From: Pectobacterium zantedeschiae
GTDB lineage: Bacteria; Pseudomonadota; Gammaproteobacteria; Enterobacterales; Enterobacteriaceae
Direction: 5' to 3'
DNA length: 64,000 nt
NCBI RefSeq assembly: GCF_004137795.1
Contig: NZ_NWTM01000001.1
Coordinates: 2,531,229 to 2,595,228 of the forward strand
Part shown: positions 45,373-54,736 of the stretch, in pieces
How the letters are laid out: each line of letters opens with the position of its first letter
Position numbering within the stretch: position 1 is the stretch's first letter
The notes under the pieces: generated by a model
What the model saw: the letters and a program-made list of their open reading frames with translations, nothing else
The model's database searches: none
What the model was told of the DNA's origin: nothing
Position numbers and translations under genes: made by a program

Positions 45373-46502
45373 GGCGACGATTCCTCTGGCTGATGCACGA
45401 CCTGTTCTTTCTCCACTTGCTCTTTCTCTAGCAGCGCACGTTTGCGCACAACGCCCCAGCGATAACCTGACAGCGCCCCATCATGTCGCACTACGCGATG
45501 ACAAGGAATCGCAACTGCCAGTCGGTTTGCCGCACAGGCACCTGCGACAGCGCGCACGGCAGCGGGCGATCCGATTCGCTCGGCAACCTCACGATAGCTC
45601 AGCGTTTCTCCTGCCGGAATGGCCCGCAGCGCCTGCCAGACACGCTGCTGGAATGCGGTGCCGCGAATATCGAGCGGCAGCGTCAATCCAATGGACGGAT
45701 CGTCGACAAACCCGACGACCTGCGCCATCCGTTGCTCAAACACCGCATCGCCACCGATTAACTGTGCGTTGGCAAACATCGTCTGAAGCGAGTTGAGCAG
45801 AACGTCAGGGTCGTCTCCCAACAGGATCGCGCAAATCCCTTTCTCGCTCTCCGCCACCAGCACCTCGCCAAGTGAGCAACTGCCAATAGCAAAGTGGACC
45901 GTCATCCCCTTTCCTTTGTTCTGAAATGCCGTCGGCGTCATTCCTAAATGCGTACCGGCTTCAGCATAAAAGCGACCGCTAGCGTCATAGCCCGCCGCGA
46001 TAATCGCCGCAGTCACCTCTTCATTATCTGCTAAGTGTTCACGTAACTGCCGATGACGATGGGCATTAGCATACTGTTTTGGCGTCAGGCCCGTTGTGGT
46101 TTTGAACACGCGATGAAAATGGAAAGTGCTCATCCCTACCGCTTGAGCCAGCATCGCCAGCGTTGGCTGATGCTCCGACTGCTCAATCATTCGGCAGGCT
46201 TGGGCAATCTGCTGTGCTTGTTGTTCCTGCCGCGACAGTGCTCCCTGACGACACCGTTTACACGGACGGAAACCTGCCGCCTGAGCCTCATTAGCCGTCG
46301 CGAAAAACACCACATTTTCACGCTGGGGCTGACGTGAGGCACAGGAGGGCACACAATAAACGCCCGTCGTCTTCACCGCATAAATAAAGCAGCCATCAGC
46401 CGCTTTATCGCGCGTTACTACCGCCTGCCAGCGCGAGTCGGCATCCTGAAACGGCGTATCACTAAGCATTGTATCGTTACGCATCGTGTCGTTACGTATC
46501 AT
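45369..46502 (-). CDS. ada: Ada: methyltransferase and adaptive-response activator
   Basis: About 377 residues from ATG 46502 (GAGG five bases upstream; GTG 46508 and ATGs at 46484 and 46469 possible). The N-terminal zinc methyl-phosphotriester domain has TTGVYCVPSCASRQPQRENV and FRPCKRCR (four Cys ligands). AraC-type DNA-binding helices follow (TLAMLAQAVGMSTFHFHRVF, TGLTPKQYANAHRHRQLREH). The C-terminal O6-methylguanine methyltransferase has AVAIPCHRVVRHDGALSGYR with the acceptor Cys. The first 14 codons contain a duplicated MRNDT unit. alkB overlaps its end, and alkA is divergent. Auto-activation by methylated Ada is known for the family. Confidence 0.95.
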   Translation of the reverse strand: MIRNDTMRNDTMLSDTPFQDADSRWQAVVTRDKAADGCFIYAVKTTGVYCVPSCASRQPQRENVVFFATANEAQAAGFRPCKRCRQGALSRQEQQAQQIAQACRMIEQSEHQPTLAMLAQAVGMSTFHFHRVFKTTTGLTPKQYANAHRHRQLREHLADNEEVTAAIIAAGYDASGRFYAEAGTHLGMTPTAFQNKGKGMTVHFAIGSCSLGEVLVAESEKGICAILLGDDPDVLLNSLQTMFANAQLIGGDAVFEQRMAQVVGFVDDPSIGLTLPLDIRGTAFQQRVWQALRAIPAGETLSYREVAERIGSPAAVRAVAGACAANRLAVAIPCHRVVRHDGALSGYRWGVVRKRALLEKEQVEKEQVVHQPEESSP

Positions 46503-46723
46503 ATGCACCTCATTCCAATCTCAGCATTGCTGCCAATCTTACTATTACTGAAAGTCACGCCATGTGCTAACGCTAAACCGAAGGCACCTTACACACACGT
46601 TCAACTCTTGCTTTTTCATTCGAATTTTCTTTTTCATGCGAATAGTCCTTTCCGCATGGCGTGCCATGCGGCAATCTCCTATGCTCATTTTCTGCCCTTG
46701 CATTCTCATCACGGAAGCCGTTT

Positions 46724-47386
46724 ATGCCATCCCATCCGCCGTTGGATTTCACACAGCAGGCCAAAACCCACCTCAGCGCTATCAATGCGCGTTGGGCCAG
46801 CCTGATCGAACAAATTGGCGATTGTCGCCATCAAACTGCGCCTCACAGGGAACCCTATGAGGCGCTGATGCGTGCCGTTGCCTATCAGCAATTGACGACG
46901 CGAGCAGGAGACGCAATGGTCGCGAAACTCCTGCGGGTGCATGACGATGCCTTTCCCAACCCGGAGCAGATGCTGGCCTGTTCCACCGACACGCTGCGGC
47001 AGTGCGGTTTTTCCGCCCGCAAAGCGGATACGCTACACGCTATCGCGCAAGGCGCCGTCAGTGGGCTGGTGCCCAGCCTCGAGCAAGCTGCAAACATGGA
47101 CGATGACACGCTCATTCAGCAGCTCACCTCGATAAAGGGGATCGGGCGCTGGACGGTAGAAATGTTTTTGATTTATTCGCTGGAACGCACCGACATCATG
47201 CCGCTTGACGATTTGGGAATTCGTCAGGGATTACGCTACGTCTATGATTTACCGGATATGCCGAAGCCACGTGAATTGCAGGCACTCAGCCTGCCCTGTC
47301 AGCCTTACCGCACGGTGGCATCATGGTATTTATGGCGATCGCTTGAACTACCGGCGTATCAGAGCTTCAAGCTGACACACCGGTAA
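46724..47386 (+). CDS. alkA: DNA-3-methyladenine glycosylase (AlkA-type)
   Basis: About 220 residues from ATG 46724 (GGAAG upstream); the frame extends to 46661 without support. The helix-hairpin-helix LTSIKGIGRWTVEMFLIYSL and the catalytic Asp in DIMPLDDLGIRQGLRYVY define the HhH-GPD superfamily. It is shorter than E. coli AlkA (about 282) and lacks the extra N-terminal domain, resembling yeast MAG/AlkA-like enzymes. It would excise alkylated purines. Divergent from the ada-alkB operon, it probably shares Ada control through the 220-base gap. Confidence 0.9.
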   Translation: MPSHPPLDFTQQAKTHLSAINARWASLIEQIGDCRHQTAPHREPYEALMRAVAYQQLTTRAGDAMVAKLLRVHDDAFPNPEQMLACSTDTLRQCGFSARKADTLHAIAQGAVSGLVPSLEQAANMDDDTLIQQLTSIKGIGRWTVEMFLIYSLERTDIMPLDDLGIRQGLRYVYDLPDMPKPRELQALSLPCQPYRTVASWYLWRSLELPAYQSFKLTHR

Positions 47387-47395
47387 AGCGCAGGG

Positions 47396-47866
47396 TTAGC
47401 GTGAACGGGAGCTGGCCGAAACCTGACGAACATGGCGACGGCGGTTCACAATGCGTTCCCGTAACGTGTCATAAGCCCAGTTATACAGCACGGTATACGG
47501 CAGGAAGAACAAGAAGAAGCCGATCTCCACCATCAGCGCCTGCCACAGCGTGACGTTCAGCATCCACGCCGCCAGCGGCAAGCCAATGAGGATAAAGCCA
47601 CCTTCAAACCCCAGCGCGTGAGCAACACGGATCGGCAGCCGACGCTTAACGCGATCCGCGGGCCATAAGCGATCGAATATCGAGTTATAGATCATATTCC
47701 AGATCATCGCGACGCTGGACAACATAATGGCCAGTGCGCCCATATCGAAAAGTGGCTTATTCAGCAGCCAGGCACCCGCAGGTGCACAGATCGACAACGC
47801 GATCAGTTCAAAGCCCACCGCATGGCAAAGACGTTCACGTAAGGTTTTGCTGGTTTTGTTCTGCAT
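47396..47866 (-). CDS. PACE-family efflux transporter
   Basis: 156 residues in two tandem halves of about 70, each with two membrane helices: RLCHAVGFELIALSICAPAG with WLLNKPLFDMGAL, and RVAHALGFEGGFILIGLPLA with WMLNVTLWQALMV. The paired HAVGFE / HALGFE segments include the acidic residue conserved in the proteobacterial antimicrobial compound efflux family (AceI exports chlorhexidine). It ends 10 bases from the convergent alkA stop and is divergent from the LysR gene at 48150, a common arrangement for PACE genes. Confidence 0.9.
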   Translation of the reverse strand: MQNKTSKTLRERLCHAVGFELIALSICAPAGAWLLNKPLFDMGALAIMLSSVAMIWNMIYNSIFDRLWPADRVKRRLPIRVAHALGFEGGFILIGLPLAAWMLNVTLWQALMVEIGFFLFFLPYTVLYNWAYDTLRERIVNRRRHVRQVSASSRSR

Positions 47867-47992
47867 AGCACATTCACTTTTATTTATTGCACGTTACTGG
47901 TCAATTTTAGCCATGACCATGGATGGCATCGTATTACGCCCTTATTTTCATCGCATAAGATGGTAGAGTACAGTTAGATTCCATCGATAAAA

Positions 47993-48143
47993 GCGATATA
48001 GTCGTCATGCGTCAAGTTGCATGCGCGTTGGCTTTACTACTCGGCCCACTCACGTGGACCTCGCCCCGTTGGGGCCGCTGCAATCAGCGTTCAAATGTGC
48101 TTCTGGCAGATTTGTCCTGAAACTCGAATTATTTAGGGTATAG
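47993..48143. repeat. Palindromic intergenic repeat, member B (about 150 bp)
   Basis: It starts GATATAGTCGTCATGCGTCA and ends GTCCTGAAACTCGAATTATT then TAGGGTATA. Shared with member A are CGTTGGCTTT near the start, CACTCAC, TTTGTCCTG and the AACTCGAATTATTTAGGG TATA end. It lies in the PACE/LysR divergent gap, ending just before the LysR start. Confidence 0.75.
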
Positions 48144-48149
48144 ATAAAG

Positions 48150-49043
48150 ATGCGTTATTCACCAGAATCCTTACTGGCGTTTGTAACCACCGTTGATGCG
48201 GGCTCGTTTTCCGCCGCTGCCCGGCGATTGCATAAAAGCCAGTCCACCATCAGCGCCGCCATTGCCAATCTGGAAGCCGATCTTGGGCTGACGCTATTTG
48301 ATCGATCTGGCCATCAGCCCGTTCTGACACTGGCGGGCAGAAAAGTGCTTTCTCACGTACAGGCCATCTTATCCGCCAGCGAAGAACTGGATGAGCTGGC
48401 GATCCGTCTGGCTGACCATATCGAACCTCGTCTGACGTTTATGCTGTCCGACATCTGGCAAGCGACTCACTATGAACCTGTACTCCAGCGTTTCGCCCAG
48501 CACTTTCCCGATATTGAATTTGAATGTCTGCTTGCGGAAGGCGACGACGTTATCGATCTGCTGCAAATGGACCGTGCGCATGTTGGGCTAGTACGCGCCC
48601 AAACGGATTATCCGCCCGATGTAGCCGCTGCACGTTTGCAGATCAAGACTGAAATGGCCATTTTCGTGTCGGCAGCTCACCCGCTAGCCGCTGAAAAAGC
48701 CGTAACGCGCAGCCAACTGGCAACCGTCCGTCAGCTCTATCTCAATACCTATAAACGCAGCGATCGGCTGCAACCGGAAGGGATCGTTTGGTCTGCGCCG
48801 TCCTACCTTATGCTGCTGGAAATGGCACAGCAGGGGCACGGCTGGAGCATGCTTCCGCGCTGGCTGGTGGCGCAATACGACCGACAGAAGCTGGTGGAGT
48901 TGCCTGTGGCGGGCTGGCCACAGTGGATTGATGTAGACGTTGTCTGGTCCAAACCCCATCCACCCGGCCCTGCTGGGCTGTGGATGATCGACAATCTCCT
49001 TGCCCAGCAAGAGAGTACGCTACACTCTGGGGACACTAACTGA
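48150..49043 (+). CDS. LysR family transcriptional regulator
   Basis: 297 residues. The helix-turn-helix domain is MRYSPESLLAFVTTVDAGSF then SAAARRLHKSQSTISAAIAN with LEADLGLTLFDRSG; an effector domain follows (LTFMLSDIWQATHYEPVLQR, MAIFVSAAHPLAAEKAVTRS). It is divergent from the PACE efflux gene, the standard layout for LysR control of PACE transporters. The HhH protein at 49062 starts 18 bases after its stop and may be co-transcribed. Confidence 0.92.
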   Translation: MRYSPESLLAFVTTVDAGSFSAAARRLHKSQSTISAAIANLEADLGLTLFDRSGHQPVLTLAGRKVLSHVQAILSASEELDELAIRLADHIEPRLTFMLSDIWQATHYEPVLQRFAQHFPDIEFECLLAEGDDVIDLLQMDRAHVGLVRAQTDYPPDVAAARLQIKTEMAIFVSAAHPLAAEKAVTRSQLATVRQLYLNTYKRSDRLQPEGIVWSAPSYLMLLEMAQQGHGWSMLPRWLVAQYDRQKLVELPVAGWPQWIDVDVVWSKPHPPGPAGLWMIDNLLAQQESTLHSGDTN

Positions 49044-49061
49044 TTCACCTATGGAGCAACC

Positions 49062-49298
49062 ATGACTTTTTCCCCACAGGAACGTGAGGTGCTGCTCGCA
49101 GTAAAAGGCGTTGGCCCTGCCGTGGTCACCCGTCTGGAACAAATGGGCTTCACCACACTGGCGCAATTGAGCGGGGCAAATGTCAGCGATATTGTCGCGA
49201 ACGCCGCCGTACTGACAGGCTCAACCTGCTGGAAAAACAGCCCACAGGCACGCGCTGCCATCAGCGCAGCCATAACGCTGGCAAAATCACATCAGTAA
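49062..49298 (+). CDS. Small helix-hairpin-helix protein
   Basis: 78 residues: EREVLLAVKGVGPAVVTRLE is a helix-hairpin-helix (GVGP), followed by QMGFTTLAQLSGANVSDIVA, a second helical unit, and TGSTCWKNSPQARAAISAAI. The pattern resembles small proteins with a single HhH plus an N-terminal-like domain annotated pathogenicity-locus (Cdd1). It probably binds DNA or another protein non-specifically. AGCAACC precedes the ATG. A hairpin (49298-49331) follows. Function unknown. Confidence 0.8.
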   Translation: MTFSPQEREVLLAVKGVGPAVVTRLEQMGFTTLAQLSGANVSDIVANAAVLTGSTCWKNSPQARAAISAAITLAKSHQ

Positions 49299-49331
49299 TC
49301 ACATCGGCCACAGCACTGTGGCTTATGTGAT
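49298..49331 (+). terminator. Two-part hairpin after the HhH gene
   Basis: ATCACAT/ATGTGAT outside GCCACAG/CTGTGGC, immediately at the HhH stop codon, followed by TCTGCTTTTT. Probable terminator for the LysR-HhH unit. Confidence 0.6.
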
Positions 49332-49762
49332 GAATCTGCTTTTTCGTGAAACGATAAAAAAGCCAATAACGATTCCTTTATATCGTTAACGAATAACATT
49401 AAAGATGGAATGGTTATTGTTTTTAATTTCACCGTTTACTTTACTTAATTAAGCCAATTAAAAGAGGAATATTTCCACGCGAACCCGTGCGTATTTTCCT
49501 TTGTAGCCTGCACACGGAAAATCAGTGCCGCACCGCGGCTTCTCTCGTCTGCCACAGGGAAAAATAATGCACATCATGATTATTATTGTGATGTACCAAA
49601 GTAGTACTTCCCGACAAAAAACCATACTATTATAGGGATTACTACTTTTGTATTCGAGACATCCCTGTGGTGCTGCGGTAATACGCCTTACCTTAATAAT
49701 AAGACGTTGAATCCTATAAAGGTCGGAATTTACTAATTAATGCAATTGCAAGTGAGAAAAAA
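49332..49762. promoter_or_regulatory. Fumarase upstream region with an inverted repeat
   Basis: About 430 bases. CAAAGTAGTA (49597-49606) and TACTACTTTTG (49640-49650) form an inverted repeat with centres about 43 bases apart, between which lies CATACTATTATAGG, a possible -10 element. The nature of any binding protein is unknown. No gene is seen. Confidence 0.45.
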
Positions 49763-51406
49763 ATGTCGAATAAACCCTTCTATTACCAAGATCCTTTTCC
49801 ACTCAGTAAAGATGACACCGAATATCGCCTGCTGAGCAGCGACTTTGTTTCTGTCGCACAATTTGAAGGCAAGGATATCCTGAAAGTCGAGCCAGCAGCA
49901 TTGACCCTTCTGGCACAACAAGCCTTCCACGATGCCTCTTTCATGCTACGCCCTGCTCACCAGCAGCAAGTTGCCGATATTCTCCACGACCCGGAAGCCA
50001 GCGAAAACGATAAATATGTTGCTCTGCAATTCCTGCGCAACTCAGAAATTTCCGCCAAGGGCATTCTGCCGACCTGTCAGGATACCGGTACCGCGATTAT
50101 CGTTGGTAAAAAAGGCCAGAATGTCTGGACCGGCAGTAACGATGCCGAAGCGCTGTCGCGGGGTGTGTACAACACATTCATTGAAGATAACCTGCGCTAC
50201 TCGCAGAACGCCGCGCTGGATATGTACAAAGAGGTCAACACTGGCACCAACCTGCCTGCGCAAATTGACCTCTACAGCACCGAGGGCGAAGACTATAAAT
50301 TCCTGTTCGTCACCAAAGGCGGCGGTTCAGCCAACAAAACCTATCTGTATCAGGAGACCAAAGCGCTGCTGACACCGGGTAAGCTAAAAAGCTTCCTGAT
50401 CGAGAAAATGCGTTCACTGGGCACCGCGGCCTGTCCGCCTTACCACATCGCGTTTGTGATTGGCGGCACCTCGGCAGAAACCACGCTGAAAACCGTTAAG
50501 CTAGCCTCAACCAAGTACTATGACGAACTGCCAACCGAAGGCAACGAGCACGGTCAGGCGTTTCGCGATGTCGCACTGGAGCAAGAGATTCTGGAAGCGG
50601 CACGCGATCTGGGTCTGGGCGCGCAGTTCGGCGGTAAATATTTTGCGCACGATGTACGGATTATCCGTCTGCCGCGCCACGGCGCATCTTGTCCGGTCGG
50701 TATGGGCGTGTCCTGTTCCGCTGACCGCAACATCAAAGGCAAGATCAACCGCAAGGGCGTCTGGCTGGAGCAGTTAGAACAAAACCCCGGCAAATATATC
50801 CCTGAGCACCTGCGTGAAACGGGCGAAGGCGATGCGGTTAAAATCGACCTGAACCGTCCGATGGCCGAGATCCTGAAGACGCTGTCGCAGTATCCGGTAT
50901 CCACTCGCCTTTCCCTGACCGGTACCATCATCGTGGGTCGTGATATTGCTCATGCCAAGCTGAAAGAGCGTTTGGATAACGGTGAAGGTCTGCCGCAGTA
51001 CATTAAAGATCACCCGATCTACTACGCAGGCCCGGCAAAAACACCGGAAGGCTACCCGTCTGGTTCATTAGGCCCAACCACCGCAGGCCGCATGGATTCT
51101 TATGTCGATTTGCTGCAAGCCAACGGCGGCAGCATGATCATGCTGGCAAAAGGCAACCGCAGCCAGCAGGTCACCGACGCATGCCATAAACACGGCGGCT
51201 TCTACCTCGGCAGCATCGGCGGCCCGGCAGCAATTCTGGCGCAAAACAGCATCAAGAGTCTAACCTGCGTCGAGTACCCTGAACTGGGTATGGAAGCTAT
51301 CTGGAAAATCGAAGTCGAAGATTTCCCGGCCTTTATTCTGGTCGACGATAAAGGCAACGATTTCTTCCAGGTGATTCAGAGCGCCAAATGCGTGAAATGC
51401 GGTTGA
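49763..51406 (+). CDS. fumA: Class I fumarate hydratase (FumA/FumB type)
   Basis: 547 residues, aligning throughout with E. coli FumA from memory: [30 protein letters not shown] [40 protein letters not shown], and the C-terminal [20 protein letters not shown]. Class I fumarases hold an oxygen-sensitive [4Fe-4S] cluster with three Cys; [22 protein letters not shown] and KCVKCG-type cysteines are present. It interconverts fumarate and malate. FumA and FumB cannot be distinguished here. It is followed by a strong terminator. Confidence 0.95.
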   Translation: MSNKPFYYQDPFPLSKDDTEYRLLSSDFVSVAQFEGKDILKVEPAALTLLAQQAFHDASFMLRPAHQQQVADILHDPEASENDKYVALQFLRNSEISAKGILPTCQDTGTAIIVGKKGQNVWTGSNDAEALSRGVYNTFIEDNLRYSQNAALDMYKEVNTGTNLPAQIDLYSTEGEDYKFLFVTKGGGSANKTYLYQETKALLTPGKLKSFLIEKMRSLGTAACPPYHIAFVIGGTSAETTLKTVKLASTKYYDELPTEGNEHGQAFRDVALEQEILEAARDLGLGAQFGGKYFAHDVRIIRLPRHGASCPVGMGVSCSADRNIKGKINRKGVWLEQLEQNPGKYIPEHLRETGEGDAVKIDLNRPMAEILKTLSQYPVSTRLSLTGTIIVGRDIAHAKLKERLDNGEGLPQYIKDHPIYYAGPAKTPEGYPSGSLGPTTAGRMDSYVDLLQANGGSMIMLAKGNRSQQVTDACHKHGGFYLGSIGGPAAILAQNSIKSLTCVEYPELGMEAIWKIEVEDFPAFILVDDKGNDFFQVIQSAKCVKCG

Positions 51407-51478
51407 CTCACTTCTGCTGTGATTAGAGGTTAGCCGCTAACGCCAGCCGAGCGGGAAATAGGTTTGTCAACAGTCTGC

Positions 51479-51509
51479 AACGCCCCGACTATCGGGGCGT
51501 TTTTTATTT
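51479..51509 (+). terminator. Rho-independent terminator after fumA
   Basis: CGCCCCGA (51481-51488) pairs with TCGGGGCG (51492-51499) with a three-base loop and a run of six T. The stop codon of convergent norR is immediately to its right. Confidence 0.9.
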
Positions 51510-53042
51510 GATGCCCAGTCGCTTCGCCAGACGGTGCAGGTTGCCGCTGTCCATTTCCAATTCTCGCGCGCAGGATGACCAGTTGCCCTCATGCCGTGCC
51601 AGCGTGTGTTGGATAACCCGCCGCTGATAGTCATCTGTTGCCTCTCGCAGGCCGCCGCTGATGAAATAAGCGGGCACGGTCTCAATAGCATTTGACGGTC
51701 CTGCTCTGGAATGGACCGGTTGGGAGGGAAGTTCGAGATTAAAATGCTCTGGGCCTAAAAGCACCTCGCCCGATTCTTGTCCGGCACGCGCCAGCACGGT
51801 GGCGCGGTAAATAGCATGCTCCAGTTCGCGCACATTCCCCGGCCAGTCGTATTGTTCCAGTAACGCCCCTGCTTCCGCGGTTAGCGCCAAACGTGCCAGC
51901 CCCAACTGCACGCGGCTGCGTTCACAGAAGAAACCCGCCAGCAGTGCCACATCCTGACGACGTTCGCGCAGCGGCGGAACAGACAGCGGAAACACGCTCA
52001 AGCGGTGGAATAAATCGGCACGAAATACGCCATCCAGTACCGCCTGCCGCAGGTCGCGATTGGTCGCGGCCAACACACGCACATTCACTTTCAGGCTACT
52101 GTCATCCCCGACGCGCTGTAGATCGCCATACTGCAATACGCGCAACAGCTTCGCCTGTAGCGTCAGCGACAACTCGCCAATCTCATCCAGAAACAGCGTA
52201 CCGTTGTCGGCCATTTCAAACTTGCCGGTTCGATGATGAATCGCACCGGTAAATGCCCCTTTCACATGGCCAAACAATTCGCTTTCCGCCACCGATTCCG
52301 GTAGCGCGGCGCAGTTCAGGTACACCAGAGGATGATTTGCACGACTGGAACCGCGATGAATCGCCCGTGCCACCAGCTCTTTACCGACGCCAGTTTCTCC
52401 CATAATCAATACGTTCAGCTCGGAACCCGCAACGATATCAACCTCTTTCTTCAACCGCTGCATCGGTTCCGATAATCCAACCATTTCCTCCACACTTTCC
52501 GCGGCCGGACTTTCGGCATGCACTGGCGCGGGCAACTGCCGCTCAAGACGCTCCATCAGCAGCGCATTACTCAGCGCCGCTGCCGCCATCGCCCCCACCA
52601 GCCGCAGTTCCTCATCGCTAAAATGGTCGAACTGACACGGATCCATACCGTCTACGGTCAGCGCCCCAATCAGGTTCTGATTGGCAAACAGCGGCAGGCC
52701 AACGCAGGCATGCACTTTAAGATCTTCCTGGCTTGGGATCAGGCCGTCATACGGATCGGGAAGCTGGCTGTCCGCCGGAAAGCGCACCACATCACCCGCA
52801 CGGGCAATCGCCTCTAGACGAGGATGATCGGACAAACGAAAGCGTCGCCCCAGTACATCCGGTGCCAGGCCGTCAATCGCCAACGGACGGAACAGCTGAT
52901 TTTCATAACGCAGCAACGCCGACGCATCACAGCGCAGCAGTTGGCGCAGGCTGTTAATCAAGCGCTGAAAACGATCCTGATTTGATAGCCCCATTTGCAG
53001 CTCGATAGCAATGCGGGCAAGGGCGTTAATAGAAAGCGTCAT
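51504..53042 (-). CDS. norR: NorR, nitric-oxide-responsive sigma-54 activator
   Basis: About 512 residues from ATG 53042 ([20 protein letters not shown], as E. coli NorR). An N-terminal GAF domain ([42 protein letters not shown]) senses NO through a non-haem iron. The AAA+ domain has Walker A GETGVGKE and [15 protein letters not shown], the GAFTGA sigma-54 contact. The Fis-type C-terminal helix ends [12 protein letters not shown]. It is divergent from norVW with three NorR sites between. It activates norVW under nitrosative stress. Confidence 0.96.
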   Translation of the reverse strand: MTLSINALARIAIELQMGLSNQDRFQRLINSLRQLLRCDASALLRYENQLFRPLAIDGLAPDVLGRRFRLSDHPRLEAIARAGDVVRFPADSQLPDPYDGLIPSQEDLKVHACVGLPLFANQNLIGALTVDGMDPCQFDHFSDEELRLVGAMAAAALSNALLMERLERQLPAPVHAESPAAESVEEMVGLSEPMQRLKKEVDIVAGSELNVLIMGETGVGKELVARAIHRGSSRANHPLVYLNCAALPESVAESELFGHVKGAFTGAIHHRTGKFEMADNGTLFLDEIGELSLTLQAKLLRVLQYGDLQRVGDDSSLKVNVRVLAATNRDLRQAVLDGVFRADLFHRLSVFPLSVPPLRERRQDVALLAGFFCERSRVQLGLARLALTAEAGALLEQYDWPGNVRELEHAIYRATVLARAGQESGEVLLGPEHFNLELPSQPVHSRAGPSNAIETVPAYFISGGLREATDDYQRRVIQHTLARHEGNWSSCARELEMDSGNLHRLAKRLGIK

Positions 53043-53047
53043 GGTGT

Positions 53048-53058
53048 GTCCTAATGAC
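53048..53058. promoter_or_regulatory. NorR-binding site 1
   Basis: GTCCTAATGAC, matching GT-N7-AC, immediately upstream of the norR start. Confidence 0.75.
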
Positions 53059-53067
53059 AGAACTTGT

Positions 53068-53078
53068 GTCATTAAGAC
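53068..53078. promoter_or_regulatory. NorR-binding site 2
   Basis: GTCATTAAGAC, matching GT-N7-AC with the GTCAT core, 20 bases after site 1. Confidence 0.8.
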
Positions 53079-53092
53079 AATATATAATCCGT

Positions 53093-53103
53093 GTCATTAT
53101 GAC
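53093..53103. promoter_or_regulatory. NorR-binding site 3
   Basis: GTCATTATGAC, the best of the three: palindromic and nearest to the sigma-54 promoter. Confidence 0.85.
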
Positions 53104-53146
53104 AACAAATATTTATTAAATACATAAAAATCAACATATTAAAAAA

Positions 53147-53163
53147 TGGCACGCTTCCTGCTA
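53147..53163 (+). promoter_or_regulatory. Sigma-54 promoter of norVW
   Basis: TGGCACGCTTCCTGCTA: GG and GC are separated by ten bases as required for -24/-12, near the consensus TGGCACG-N4-TTGCW. It is 49 bases before the norV start. Confidence 0.85.
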
Positions 53164-53211
53164 TCTCTCTACAGCATATTTCCCCGCATATAATTATTGA
53201 GGTTTCAGAAC

Positions 53212-54726
53212 ATGACAATTCACGTAAAGAACAACATCCACTGGGTTGGACAACGCGATTGGGAAGTCCGTGATTTTCACGGCACAGAATACAAAACGCT
53301 GCAAGGCAGTAGCTACAACAGCTACCTGATCCGCGAGGAGAAAACCGTGCTGATCGATACTGTCGATCATAAATTCAGCCGCGACTTTGTCCAGAATCTC
53401 ATGGCTGAAGTGGATCTGAACACGATTGATTATATCGTGATCAACCATGCCGAAGAGGATCACGCCGGGGCGTTAAGCGAGCTGATGGCGCGTATTCCCA
53501 ACACGCCGATTTACTGTACCCACAATGCGATCGATTCCATTACCGGTCATCACCATCATCCTGAGTGGAATTTCCACACTGTCAAAACCGGCGACACGCT
53601 GGATATCGGCAACGGCAAGCAGCTGATCTTTATCGAAACGCCGATGCTGCACTGGCCGGACAGTATGATGACCTACATGACCGAAGATGCCGTACTGTTC
53701 AGTAACGATGCGTTCGGTCAGCACTACTGCGATGAACACCTGTTTAATGACGAGGTGGACCAAACTGAGCTGTTCGAACAGTGCCAGCGCTATTTCGCCA
53801 ATATCCTGACGCCGTTCAGCCGTTTGGTGACCGCCAAGATCCACGAAGTGCTCGGCTTCAATCTGCCGCTGTCGATGGTCGCCACCTCGCACGGTGTCGT
53901 GTGGCGTGACGATCCTGCCCAGATTATCCACCTGTATCTGAAGTGGGCTGACAGCTATCAGGAAGATCGCATCACGCTGTTTTACGACACCATGTCGAAT
54001 AACACCCGCATGATGGCTGACGCCATTGCGCAAGGCATTAACGATGTCGATCCAGGCGTCGCGGTGAAAATATATAACGTCGCCCGCCACGACAAGAACG
54101 AAATCCTGACTCAGGTCTTCCGCTCGAAGGGCGTGTTGGTCGGTTCATCCACCATGAATAACGTGATGATGCCGAAAGTCGCGGCCATGCTGGAAGAGAT
54201 CACCGGCCTGCGTTTCCAGAACAAAAAAGCCTCGGCATTCGGCAGCTACGGCTGGAACGGCGGTGCAGTAGACCGTATTCAAACTCGCCTGATGGACGCC
54301 GGTTTTGAAACCACGCTGGCGCTGAAAACTAAATGGCGTCCTGACGGTTCGGCGCTGGAAATTTGCCGCGAGCACGGCCGAGAAATTGCCCGCCAGTGGG
54401 CGCTGCATCCACTGGATGATACGCCTGCCCGTCGCGTCATCTCGCCAGTGAAACCGACCGCCGCCGTACCGCCAGTTACCGCTGCATCTCAATCCGTAAG
54501 CGATTGTGGATGTCATGACGTCGCAGCGCCACAGTCAACAGCAAAGCCAGCAGCACAGTCAGAAAGCGGCTGTATGCAATGCAGCGTTTGTCAGTGGATC
54601 TACGATCCGGCACTTGGCGAACCCATGCAGGACGTCACACCTGGCACCATGTGGTCGGATGTACCCGACAGCTTCCTCTGTCCAGAATGCGGGCTGGGTA
54701 AAGACGTTTTCAATCCGGTTCGCTAA
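53212..54726 (+). CDS. norV: NorV, flavorubredoxin nitric oxide reductase
   Basis: About 504 residues from ATG 53212. The diiron beta-lactamase-like domain has [14 protein letters not shown] (H-x-E-x-D-H) and metal-ligand segments [15 protein letters not shown] and TSHGVVWRD; the flavodoxin domain has [20 protein letters not shown]; the rubredoxin domain has [19 protein letters not shown] and [11 protein letters not shown] is reduced to N2O at the diiron site. The linker before the rubredoxin carries extra cysteines (DCGCHD, GCMQC) I do not recall in E. coli. norW starts 10 bases later. Confidence 0.96.
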   Translation: MTIHVKNNIHWVGQRDWEVRDFHGTEYKTLQGSSYNSYLIREEKTVLIDTVDHKFSRDFVQNLMAEVDLNTIDYIVINHAEEDHAGALSELMARIPNTPIYCTHNAIDSITGHHHHPEWNFHTVKTGDTLDIGNGKQLIFIETPMLHWPDSMMTYMTEDAVLFSNDAFGQHYCDEHLFNDEVDQTELFEQCQRYFANILTPFSRLVTAKIHEVLGFNLPLSMVATSHGVVWRDDPAQIIHLYLKWADSYQEDRITLFYDTMSNNTRMMADAIAQGINDVDPGVAVKIYNVARHDKNEILTQVFRSKGVLVGSSTMNNVMMPKVAAMLEEITGLRFQNKKASAFGSYGWNGGAVDRIQTRLMDAGFETTLALKTKWRPDGSALEICREHGREIARQWALHPLDDTPARRVISPVKPTAAVPPVTAASQSVSDCGCHDVAAPQSTAKPAAQSESGCMQCSVCQWIYDPALGEPMQDVTPGTMWSDVPDSFLCPECGLGKDVFNPVR

Positions 54727-54736
54727 GGAAGGGATG

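Larger units (their letters stand above)
53043..53211. promoter_or_regulatory. norR-norV intergenic control region
   Basis: Contains three GT-N7-AC NorR sites (53048-53058, 53068-53078, 53093-53103) and a sigma-54 promoter (53147-53163). Spacings are 20 and 25 bases between sites and about 45 from the last site to the -24 element, as in E. coli. Confidence 0.85.
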
